Assembly (NCBI GenBank): GCA_033439295.1
Contig: JAVTLE010000014.1
Coordinates: forward strand, 496,001-560,000
DNA: 64,000 nt
Reading direction: 5' to 3'
From: Deuterostichococcus epilithicus
Lineage: Eukaryota > Chlorophyta > Trebouxiophyceae > Prasiolales > Stichococcaceae
The position numbers and the translations under genes are program-made. This document shows positions 47,201 through 55,100 of the stretch, piece by piece (within the stretch, counting starts at the first letter, position 1; each line of letters starts with the position of its first letter). The notes below the pieces were generated by a model. The model searched no databases, had not been told where the DNA came from, and worked only from the letters and a program-made list of their open reading frames with translations.

Positions 47201-47847
47201 ATTCCGTACAGATGTAACATGCCAAATGGCGAACCATCTGATTCTGATACTGATTTGAAATACTCTCCTTTGGGTATCAAATTGCCAAGAAACGGGTTAC
47301 CTTGTGTTGCAAGGTGTGCAGGAGTTGTATTGAGGATAGCAGCACCGTCATGATTCCTCATAGTGATGGTCTTCCGGCTCCAATCAATTGTGGGGTTGTA
47401 CTGCTTAAGCCAAGGCATGCCCAGGATCATCTCATGCTTGCTGTCGGGCATATCTGCTATGAAGAACTTTTGATTGCATCTGATGTGAGTAATTTCGCAG
47501 AAGGAGAATTGCATAGAGGCATAGGCATTGCAGGTCCTCGAAGTCCTATCTGCTAATTCGACGGTTCTGGTCCGAAAGCATCTGTGTATGTCCAAGCCCA
47601 GTTTGCTTGCCATATCCGGTCGTAAGAAGTTGCCGGATGCTCCACTATCGATCAATGCTGTGATTTCACGTCCACAAGAATAGATCTTGCATTGTATCGG
47701 TTGGCATAAGTCAGGATCTGCAAGGCCAGTTACTTTCGGTGCAGCAGAAGGGTTGCTTCTCTCAATTGTCGGCTCATTTGTGCAAGCCCCAACGTCAATA
47801 GCCGACGTCGTTAATCCTGACGGCGGGGCTGCCGAAAATCCGATTTC
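44257..47847 (-). CDS. pol: Pol polyprotein: protease, RT, RNase H, integrase, chromodomain
   Basis: Open frame of about 1196 codons. It opens at 47847 right after an in-frame TAA, so there is no natural ATG near the start; expression probably follows Gag by a frame change. Residue numbers here count from the TTG at 47655. The aspartic protease motif is LIDSGAS (around 3-7). Reverse transcriptase spans about 225-400 with the catalytic YLDD at 374-377. RNase H carries TTDAS (about 521) and YTDH (589). The integrase zinc module is H705, H712 (approximate), C742, C745, with the catalytic triad Asp775, Asp836, Glu872 in D-x60-D-x35-E spacing. A GPF/GPY-like region is followed by a C-terminal chromodomain at about 1072-1120 (FEVEDILAFRR then FLIKWLGYPSEDNTWEP). 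Everything needed for reverse transcription and integration looks intact. Confidence 0.96.
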   Translation of the reverse strand, partial: EIGFSAAPPSGLTTSAIDVGACTNEPTIERSNPSAAPKVTGLADPDLCQPIQCKIYSCGREITALIDSGASGNFLRPDMASKLGLDIHRCFRTRTVELADRTSRTCNAYASMQFSFCEITHIRCNQKFFIADMPDSKHEMILGMPWLKQYNPTIDWSRKTITMRNHDGAAILNTTPAHLATQGNPFLGNLIPKGEYFKSVSESDGSPFGMLHLYGINLKDDSSSSNEQSKTDDSFAQASLEEKEDQATTQELLKKFTDVFPDDLPAGIPPKRSIDHKIPLEPGAIPPCKPAYRLSQSELAELKKQLTDLLSKGFIRPSVSPFGAPILFVKKKDATMRMCVDYRALNKITIKNRCALPRADEMIDRLHGAKYFSRIDLRSGYNQIRIDPDDIEKTGFNTRYGHFEFGVMPFGLTDAPATFTTLMTDVFREYLDDFVIVYLDDILIFSKTAEDHIVHLSKVLQLLRENKLYAKLSKCDFFKHELEFLGFIVGQDGLKMMPDKVQAILDWPTPRSITDIKSFLGLANFYRKYIKDFASIARPLTELTKSTVPWKWDDIAEQSFTELKHRVTQAPILIIPDPNQQFVVTTDASGFGIGAVLSQEIDGDLRPVAFHSRLLSDAERKYATHEKEALAIFQSLQIWRCYLHEKKIVVYTDHQPLRYLQTQPFLSARQQRWMAYLDQFDLEIRYKPGKENVVADALSRKPEIQALQFSFQTLDEDIMQEIASGYDTDDFLKSTPTFLTRKDRLWFKDERLYIPAVDDLRQRIISEFHDPPYRGHMGLAKTLRGIAEKFYWPKMDLDIKRYIDSCGFCQQSKSTNKQKLGLLQSLDVPDYCWESVAMDFITGLPKTKEGHDAILMITDRLSKMVHIIPTTTRITAAGTAALFYNHIFRLHGVPTSIVSDRDVRFTSHFWQGFHKILGTKLRMSTAYHPQTDGQTERANRTAEQILRNFVNDNGDDWEDFLPAVEFAMNSSQQASTKLTPFQMVYGHNPRTPDALINQTNTDVPALNAFANDRAEMMDYAKQQLESAISRQANYANKSRRDMEFEEGDLVRLSTEHTPLTAGPASKLKPKWIPLRIVKKISRTAYKLELPKNWSIHPVFHISRLLPYVEDTDRFPGRPEPRQHASSATQDIPIPKSGYFEVEDILAFRRRKYRGRFRQEFLIKWLGYPSEDNTWEPLTNLNPMAKGLAKRMAANNG

Positions 47848-48815
47848 TTATGGTTGGTTGGAGAAAACGGGTTGGGTCGCCAATCAGATTTGAAGTTCGA
47901 AGAGTTCTGGGAACCGTGGCGAGCATCTGCAGGTCTGGTTTGATAGGAGTTGTTGAAAAAACTCGACCTTGGTCTGAAGTTATCTTGACCCTTGGACTTG
48001 TAGTTGCTTGGACCCTGATTTCTGAAAACGTGAGCATTGTTGATCTCCATAGGTACCGGGCCCTGCTGGTGCGAGTTAGATCTGAAAGGAGTGCGGGACG
48101 ATTCACCCCACGGACGATAATCAAACTTGGCCCAGTATTCAGCATTATGGTCAAAGGGAAATCCCCTGGAAGCATAATCAGCTTGTCGTCGCACAGATTC
48201 ATGTGTAGATGCAATGTGCATAGCCTCGGGAAGTGTCTTGGGCCCTCGGATCTTGACTTCCTTGAACAACTCGCGCGACAAGCCTCGCGTGTAGCGGTCA
48301 ATCGATTCGACCTCGCTGATATCAGTGATATGCGAAATTACATCAGTGAAATAGTGATTATAATCCAACACAGAGCCTTTCTGTCTGATGGTAGCAAGCC
48401 GGTCTCGATATACCACATTTGAATCGACTGGCTGAAATCTGTATAAGAAATCCTTCTCGAAATTTTCCCATGTATCAGGCGCGCCAAGGATTATCCTTGC
48501 TCCTTCTCGCTGTTGATACCACGAAGATGCCGCATCGTGTAAGTAAGTGCTCGCTACTTGCACCCATCGTGCTTTGGCCTCGCCGCAAGCCTCAAGGTAA
48601 TTCTTCATTGCAAATAGAAAATCTCTGGGAATTTCTCTCTTTGATCCATGAAACTTCGAAGGAGAACCCAGCTTTGATTTGCTGTTGGATGTACGTCCAC
48701 CTTGCAACTTTTCCAACTCTTCAATCTTCTTGTCCTGTTCTTCAATTTGTCTCTGTAATATTTGGAGAAGCTGTTCGGCAGAAGGAAGAGTACCGCCGAG
48801 AGAAGCACTCGCCAT
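47811..48815 (-). CDS. gag: Gag structural protein
   Basis: ATG at 48815 (MASASLGGTLPS) to a TAA at 47813-47811, 334 aa. A short coiled coil (QRQIEEQDKKIEELEKL) is followed by the retrotransposon Gag core, recognisable from SSWYQQREGA, WENFEKDFLYRFQP, RDRLATIRQKGSVLDYNHYF, and IDRYTRGL, which binds RNA and assembles the particle. The C-terminal 100 residues are rich in Asn, Ser, Arg and Gln, and I find no CCHC zinc knuckle in this frame. The frame is open 24 codons above the ATG and so overlaps the end of the upstream ORF. Its 3' end overlaps Pol by 37 nt in the -1 frame. Confidence 0.9.
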   Translation of the reverse strand: MASASLGGTLPSAEQLLQILQRQIEEQDKKIEELEKLQGGRTSNSKSKLGSPSKFHGSKREIPRDFLFAMKNYLEACGEAKARWVQVASTYLHDAASSWYQQREGARIILGAPDTWENFEKDFLYRFQPVDSNVVYRDRLATIRQKGSVLDYNHYFTDVISHITDISEVESIDRYTRGLSRELFKEVKIRGPKTLPEAMHIASTHESVRRQADYASRGFPFDHNAEYWAKFDYRPWGESSRTPFRSNSHQQGPVPMEINNAHVFRNQGPSNYKSKGQDNFRPRSSFFNNSYQTRPADARHGSQNSSNFKSDWRPNPFSPTNHKKSDFRQPRRQD

Positions 48816-48843
48816 CTTGATATTAATCCAAAAGGAAGGTCGA

Positions 48844-49521
48844 TCAGATTGATTTGAGCTTGCCCTCCAAAGTACCGATCTCACCAATGGTCTTCTTGTA
48901 AGTTTCTCGCAAGTTTGATATCAAAAGGTTGACGGCAGCGATAGTCTCGTGCATCAATTGCAATTGGCGCTCATAGAAATCGTAATCCTTCTTGTATATC
49001 TCGATCTTAGATTGCAGCTTATCAATTTCCTTTTGGATGCTTGCCCTCGTCTGTGAGTCGAATTTGTCTGCCCAATATCTGATATAATCCAAATCCAGCG
49101 ACGGCAATGATGCAGTCGGTGGCGGCGGCACAGTGTCAGGTTGCTTGGTCTTGGCTGATAGCGCCTCAAGAGCCTCTGCAATACCACGCTTGATCTTCGG
49201 CAAGTTCTTGGACTTGAATATCTTGAACCGTTGGGTCTCACTTGGGTCTTTAAAGCCAATTGGTCCCTGGACTTGGTTTGGCTTCTCGGACGGGTTAGTA
49301 GCCAAAAACTGCTGGATCGGTTGGGCGGAAGCCTCAAGTCGCGCCTTATACCGAGGGGTCAGAAGTGCCTTCTTCTGAGCAGCTGCAATCGCGTTCTTGG
49401 ACGTGTTGGGCAAATGGTGACGCAATGTCCGAAAGGCGCCAGGTGCAAGGCGACCGGAAGCTCTGTGGCTCGACTTGCGATCAGTGTCTCGTGAAGAGCG
49501 GTGCCTGTGCTTCAATAGCAA
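48844..49521 (-). CDS. Extra element ORF upstream of Gag, coiled-coil, no ATG
   Basis: Open frame of 225 codons that starts directly after a TGA, with TTG as its first codon. The only methionine is near residue 188, so ordinary AUG initiation cannot make it. The N-terminal third is basic with many Arg/Lys. The middle has a Pro-rich stretch (VPPPPTASLPSL). The C-terminal 80 residues form a strong coiled coil (QKEIDKLQSKIEIYKKDYDF and beyond). It ends 28 nt before the Gag ATG in another frame, and the two open frames overlap by 44 nt. It could be reached by splicing in the leader, non-AUG initiation, or a frame change. Similarity to known Gag extensions not recognised. Confidence 0.6.
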   Translation of the reverse strand: MLLKHRHRSSRDTDRKSSHRASGRLAPGAFRTLRHHLPNTSKNAIAAAQKKALLTPRYKARLEASAQPIQQFLATNPSEKPNQVQGPIGFKDPSETQRFKIFKSKNLPKIKRGIAEALEALSAKTKQPDTVPPPPTASLPSLDLDYIRYWADKFDSQTRASIQKEIDKLQSKIEIYKKDYDFYERQLQLMHETIAAVNLLISNLRETYKKTIGEIGTLEGKLKSI

Positions 49522-49655
49522 TCAAGGATCACCAATATACCAAAGACATCTAACCTTGGATTGAATCTTGGTCGTTGTTGAAGAGCGTCTCACTTGGACT
49601 GCATCTTTCTTGGTCAAAAGTCAAAGGGATCGAACCGTCCCGGAAGGTCGAAAGT

Positions 49656-49673
49656 TTCGCGGATTGCCCCCCA
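49656..49673 (-). other. Candidate primer-binding site
   Basis: Two bases after the 5' LTR the element strand reads TGGGGGGCAATCCGCG. It begins TGG as expected for pairing to a tRNA CCA end, but the following bases are not the usual initiator-Met match and I cannot name the tRNA. Confidence 0.45.
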
Positions 49674-49675
49674 AA

Positions 49676-49849
49676 TGTTGAGCCTGTTGTTCTTACAAGC
49701 TGACTTAGATTGAATTCAGTCGTGGTTTGGTCTAAGGTCTCAAAAGTCTAAGTGTCTTGACGAGCAGTCAACGTCTGAGCTTGGCACAGCAAGGGAACTA
49801 ACCAGCTAGTCAGACAGGCTAGGTGGGTTAATGGTCCAGGATCGTTACA
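49676..49849 (-). repeat. 5' LTR of the element
   Basis: 174 bp, the same sequence as the copy at 44042-44215. It carries the element's promoter in U3; I do not see a clear TATA box. The right target duplication ACCTC follows at 49850-49854. Confidence 0.96.
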
Positions 49850-50465
49850 ACCTCCGCCAGCAGGTCGAGGCAGTGGAGGGCTGCAGTGCTGCCACGGCCG
49901 CATGGCGCTGCAGCAGATGGAGGCGTAGGAAGGGCCGCAAGCTCGACCTGCTCGTCATATGCTGCTGGGGCGACTTTCAGGTGCATGGCCCTATTCTGGC
50001 GCAGCTTCCTTCGCAAGTAGCAGAGTGAGACGATGTCAGTGCATCAACAAGAAGAAGATAATTCTGGTTGCTGCGCCGCCGCTCATTCGTCGCCCGAATC
50101 TCGCCAAAGCTTGGACAGCGAGCTTGGCAAAGGCAGATTTTCGTGACGCCCGTGGAATAGTTGACTGATGGCTAAAAATTAACATAATCTGCCACATACG
50201 AACACTGCTATGCAACGTTCATACCCCGGCTAACATACCCAGCTCCATCAGAACCTGGAAGTCAAGCGCCGGTGGGCGTCGTTAGTAGTGCCATGGGGGA
50301 CCTGGCGCGAATCCGACGTGACGTTGTGTTTTGTTTTGGTTTTGGCAGCGGCGTTGGCACAGGCTGAGTGCCCCTGGTGCGGCATAACGAGGACCTGGTG
50401 CGCAAGAATGCGGCACATGGTGGCATCCAGCGTGGTGCACCTTGCGCGCGCCGGAAACTGCGGCG
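49850..50465 (+). pseudogene. Broken DBR1-like exon fragment(s)
   Basis: At about 49868-49969 the plus strand encodes, in two different frames, the start of a debranching enzyme: CCHGRMALQQMEA followed by a stop, then RKLDLLVICC, an extra Trp codon, and GDFQ before a GT donor. The intact DBR1 at 38972-39088 has GCCHGQLD and LLICCGDWE at the same places. The fragment even keeps the canonical GDFQ that the active gene lacks. A possible next exon at about 50365-50430 reads VRHNEDLVRK, reminiscent of the family's AVRNEADL. The frameshift, stop and inserted codon make it non-functional. The retrotransposon lies just upstream. Confidence 0.6.
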
Positions 50466-52106
50466 GCAGGCCCACCAGCGGCCACAGTGGTGGTGGCTGA
50501 AGGCGGCAGCAGGAGCGGCATCCAGCCATGATGCGCCGTGCTTGCGATCGACAGATGCGTGCCGAGACGGGCCTACCTGCAGGTGACGCAACACGGGACT
50601 GCTGCCATACCCATTTCCATTCTAGCAGTGATGTTTGCTCTGGCCGTCACGGCCACTTGTGCTGCCCGTCAATAGTCACTGAGGCGGCCTGACCCGCAAA
50701 GGCTGCTTCCAAGGAGTTGCCCCCAGCATCTGAAGCCAAGGGCAGCCACTGCCGCATTGCATACTTCAAGCCCCGAAGGCTTGGTGTTTCGCAGCATTTG
50801 AAATCCTCTCTTCGTTGCTGGGCTTCCCGCCAGGGGCCACCAGACATAAAAGCTGTGCTACGAAGGGTGTATGCGGGCGGCGGCAGCAATGCAGGTGGCA
50901 ACGAACAAGACACTCGGGAACCCAAGTCGATCGCCACTGCGCTGGTGACCAGGAGCGGTCTGCTGACGGAGGCTGCACAGCACTGCTCGGCAGCAGCAGA
51001 CCAGTGCGGCTGTGCGCCAGAGGCGGGTGGTGTCAGCGGCGGGTCCAGCAGGTCGTGCATCTGCCGCCGACGCGGATGGGCCTGCAGCGGTTGGTTGCAG
51101 CTGCAAGCTCTGCAGCTGCTGCGGCAGATACGTACCAGGAGCGCCATGCGCATGGCCTCCATGCCTGCCGGCTTGCTGGCCTACAGCAGACGTTTGCTGG
51201 ACGAGCTATTGGCGGCCTTTCAAGCATTCGGAGGCCGCCCATAATCTGATAGCGGCGGCGGCGGCAGGGTTGCAGCAGCGGACAACAATGCCACGCAACT
51301 CCTCAAAATCGGACGCAGTCGATTTTTCCTGCCTGCAGCCAGGCTGCAGGCAGGAATGCCATCTGCAGGGCAAGCGCATGAAGTGGACAAAACACCTTGG
51401 AGCTGGGGTTGGAGGAGTTGAAGAAGCGTGTTGTGCAGTCATACTCAATTACCTGTTGCACTTTGAAGCAATGTCCTGGATGCATGAAAGGGGACGCCAG
51501 CATAAGCAGCTGGCTCGAACGTTGTTTGAATGGCTGCATACCTTACACTCGGTAGTCTCAGATGCTGGCAATGAAAACACAACGAGCCAACAAGCCTGCA
51601 GTGTACGCTGACATGTCAATGACTGCGACGCATCACCTTGCCCCAGCGTGCCCTTGCAAAACACGCAGTAAACCTCGTCCAGCCAAAGCTGCAACGGCAG
51701 CAGCACCCCAATTTCAGCTGCCTCGCTGATCGATGTTGTCGAAGTGTTTGCGAAACATCCGGAAGCCGTCTTGTATGTAAATGAATGGAGCTAAGCCCTC
51801 CGCACGAGGGTGGTTTGCGGCTCAGCCGCTGCTCCGCTCGGCTGCAAATGGGGCCGCACCCAGTAAGGCTTGAGTGGGCGGTTCCATATGTTCCTTTAAT
51901 GTGTGGAGCCACACACGGTACCCAGTGGCGCCACTGAGCCGGATCGCGCCGGCCACGCCTACACATGCAATCCCGCCGCAATGCCCAATGGCGGAGCATG
52001 CTGCTGGAGGACGCCAAACGGATTGCCCACTCCGGCTGTTTGCGGTCTCAGACCCTCCGGCCACCGCCTGAGCGCTGCCAGTTGGTGCTGCGGCTGTGGC
52101 GTTGGC
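50466..52106. other. Intergenic region, no supported gene
   Basis: About 1.6 kb. Open frames exist on both strands, the longest plus-strand one at about 50717-51244, but none matches a family and none has convincing splice partners. It contains the 3' end of the minus-strand NT-C2 gene. A CCTGCAGCCAGGCTGCAGG inverted sequence at about 51330-51348 could form a small hairpin. Confidence 0.45.
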
Positions 52107-55100
52107 TCAGCGGGCAGAGGCCCACAGCTCGCGCAGCAGCAGGTAGCGGTGAGTGCCGTCATCGGTTTCCGCCGCACCCTCCTGTGCATACATCCCTGAC
52201 AGCGCCTCCAGCTCGTCGTCCGAGTCCTCGTCCATCTGCATGTTGGGGCGGGATACTTCAGGGCCTTGTAATTTCGGTGTGACACTCCGAACTAGCAGGC
52301 TCATTGCTCGAGCCGAACCAATTGCCCAACACCGGATAACCCAGGGTGCCACAGCGCGGTGCAGACGACCTCGCATCCGGTTGGCAAGGGAGAGTACAGA
52401 ACACCTGCGTCGCGAAGCCAGACCCCGCAGCCGCAGCAACCGGCGCGGAAGCTGCCGACAGGTCGCAGCGCCCCCCCTGAATGCAGCATGCAGGACGCGC
52501 GGGGCTTACCTCGAGGGAGACTGGCTCGATGAGGCCGCGCTGCAGCAGCACGCCCTCGTCGGGCGGCTCGTAGCGGTCCGGGCCCGGGTCCCGTGCCGCG
52601 TCCGCCGACGTCGGCGTCTCGTTGGCCAGGTACTCCATCAGGCCTGCGCAAGAATGCAATGGTTGACAACCAGTGCTCTGCCAAACGTGTATGCCGACAT
52701 CTGAAAGAGTGCAGACGGATGCGAGTCGTGAGCGCACGAGGTGGCACAGCGTAGCTGGCGCCCCAGAAGCAGTGCGCTGCCATGGCTGTCCCAGGGTGCT
52801 TTCTGGTTTGCAGGCTGCGTGCAAGGCAAAGGCGCTGCTGCTGCGGCGCAGCAGCGCGCAGCTGGCGGGAGACGCTGCGCAGAACACACTACATCATAAA
52901 AGCCCCCTCCTCCCCCCTCCCTCCAAGTGTGCATTGTGATTCGCTCCAGATGCGGTGCCCACGGCACCTGCTTCCCGCGTGCGAGAGTCGTGCACAAGCA
53001 AGAGCAAGACAGCGCCGAGCCCTAGACAGCGAGTGACGCCGCCTCTGTGGCGCCAGGCATCGTCGACCCAAGCACAGGCGTGCAAGGAAACGAGGAACTT
53101 TGGGGCCTAGGGAGGGGCGGCACACCGTGCGGTAGCGGATCGGGCGCGTAGTCGTCGGGTCGGAAGCGCTTGAGGATGGCGCTGATTCGCGGCACACTCA
53201 GCGTGGGCACCACCTCGGCCCGGATGGAGCGGTCTGCCAGAACCTCCTTGGGCATCATCAGCAGGTCAGCGCTGGCGCGCAGGCGTGGGAACAGCGTGAA
53301 GCGCCTGCACAGCGGTTATCAGGTATTAGCTCCTGGGCGCAGTCGCTCCGAGACACCCGCCTGCACAACTAAAGACGTACGCCGGGCTGCCGATGCGCAA
53401 GCGGGCAGCCTGCTCTGGCAGCGCTGACCCAGTTCGCTCTTGATATGTGCGCAAGGACACCTCTGCCACTGGTGCCGCTGGTGGTGCCCTCTGCAGGCAG
53501 TTCACGCTGTTCCCGCGCCTGCGCGCGAGCAGCGGCCTGACTCCCTATGCCCAGATAGGGCTCCTCGGCAGTGCCTCTTCCCCTCATATCCCCATCAGGG
53601 TCGCACAGTCCTCAGCCGTGCGCCAAGCAATGATCTGCTGGCTGCAGAGGCGAGCTGCGACGTCAGCGCCCGAGCACCGGCAGCGGGTGTCGAGCCCACG
53701 GCAGCAGCGGCGGCAGGAGGACGAAAGCGCACCCGCTGCCGGTAAGGTCGCGCAGCCCCACATCGGTGGCCCAGTTGCTCCAGCGGGTGAGCGCCATCTT
53801 CAGCTGCACGCCCGTGCCGCACGTGAGCGGGCCCGGCCCAAAGGGCAGGTACCTGCGCCCGGGGAGGCAGAACGAGTGTTCGGAGGGTTTGTGTCAGGGT
53901 TTCCAAGGTGCACCTAAAGACCAGCTGTCGTTGCAAGACTGCTTCCGTCGCAATCTGCGATGCGCCCTTTGCAGCCTTGCGGGTCTTGCGGCGCTGGAAC
54001 ACAGTGCGGGAGCAGGAGTGTTGCAACAAGAGACGCACGCGTCCTTGATGGGAATGTCGGGCTCCTTGTCGGCGGAGGTGCGGCGGTGGTCCCGGAAGCC
54101 GAAGCCCACCTCGTCCTCGCCTGATGAGAAATCAGACACAGCATGTGTCGGGAGGAGCCCAAGCCGGGAAGGGCGGCCGGCAGATGGGGCGGCCACTCTG
54201 CAGCGGGGGTGAGAACCAGGGGCGGTGCGCGGGACTGACATCCAGTCTGGTATGCGAGCTTCAGCAGTGAAGCAGGATGACGGATGACGGGTCCCATGAG
54301 GGCGGCGCACCGCCGATCATGCGCGAGAAGAGGGTGGCGTCTAGCTTGTGCAGCACCGCTGTCAGCACGCGGTGCAGCAGCAGGTTGACGTGTTGTGCCC
54401 GCTGCGCGCGCTGTGCCGACACTAGCACCCGGTGCGTCGCCTGCGGGCCGGCGCGCAACCGAGGTGAGTGCACAGGAGCGGTGAGAATGGGGGCAAGCAG
54501 AGAAACGAGGCACCAATGCATGCGGGACCCTGTGATGGAAAGGGCACCGTAACTGCCGCCTGCAGGCGCGTCAAGAGTGGCCTGCCCCCTGAGGTGCATG
54601 CCTGCCCGTATGATGCTGCCATTGACTGTCCCCTTGCAGGCAGAAAGGCGCATGCATTCCCAGCTCTTCCATTGAGAACAGAAAGAACAAAAACAAATCG
54701 GTGTTCAGTTCGAGTTCGCTCACCGCCAGGGAGTCGAGCCATCGCTGTGCGGCCAGCTCCACCGGCGAAAACTTGGCGGCCTTGCGGCTGAAGGTGCCGC
54801 TGCCGAAGCTGTTGCGCCGCAGCCCGCGCCGCCCGCGCTCGTCGAAGGGCGCCAGGTTCAGCGCCAGCGGCTGCGCGCGCGGCTCGTCGTCCAGGCCCTG
54901 TACCAGATTCATTGGGTTCTGCACCAGGGCTTTCCGACTGGTATTTCTTGCCGCGTGGGCGGCGCTCGTGCGAAGGGGGTCCCCCCACGTGCATTCGGGA
55001 ACATGAAGCGCACGGCCCCCAGCACTGGCGCCCCAACCGCGGCCGCTCGCCCAGTCCACTGCCGGGGGGTCGGCAATGGGACAGGGCCGCAGCGCTGACG

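Larger units (their letters stand above)
44042..49849 (-). mobile_element. Complete Ty3/gypsy LTR retrotransposon with chromodomain (chromovirus)
   Basis: 5808 bp with 174-bp direct LTRs at both ends that look identical base for base, and a perfect 5-bp target duplication (ACCTC at 44037-44041 and 49850-49854). It lies on the minus strand: 5' LTR, leader, extra coiled-coil ORF, Gag, then Pol with protease, reverse transcriptase, RNase H, integrase and chromodomain, a polypurine tract, and the 3' LTR. All enzyme motifs are intact and no internal stop breaks Pol. Base composition is clearly more AT-rich than the host genes on either side. Identical LTRs mean a young insertion. The target duplication shows true integration rather than an assembly join. 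The chromodomain probably guides insertion to particular chromatin. Confidence 0.97.

Noticed and set aside
49600-49650. tRNA B-box-like sequence (GGTTCGATCCC) in the retrotransposon leader
   Set aside because: No matching A box, acceptor stem or cloverleaf; treated as chance.
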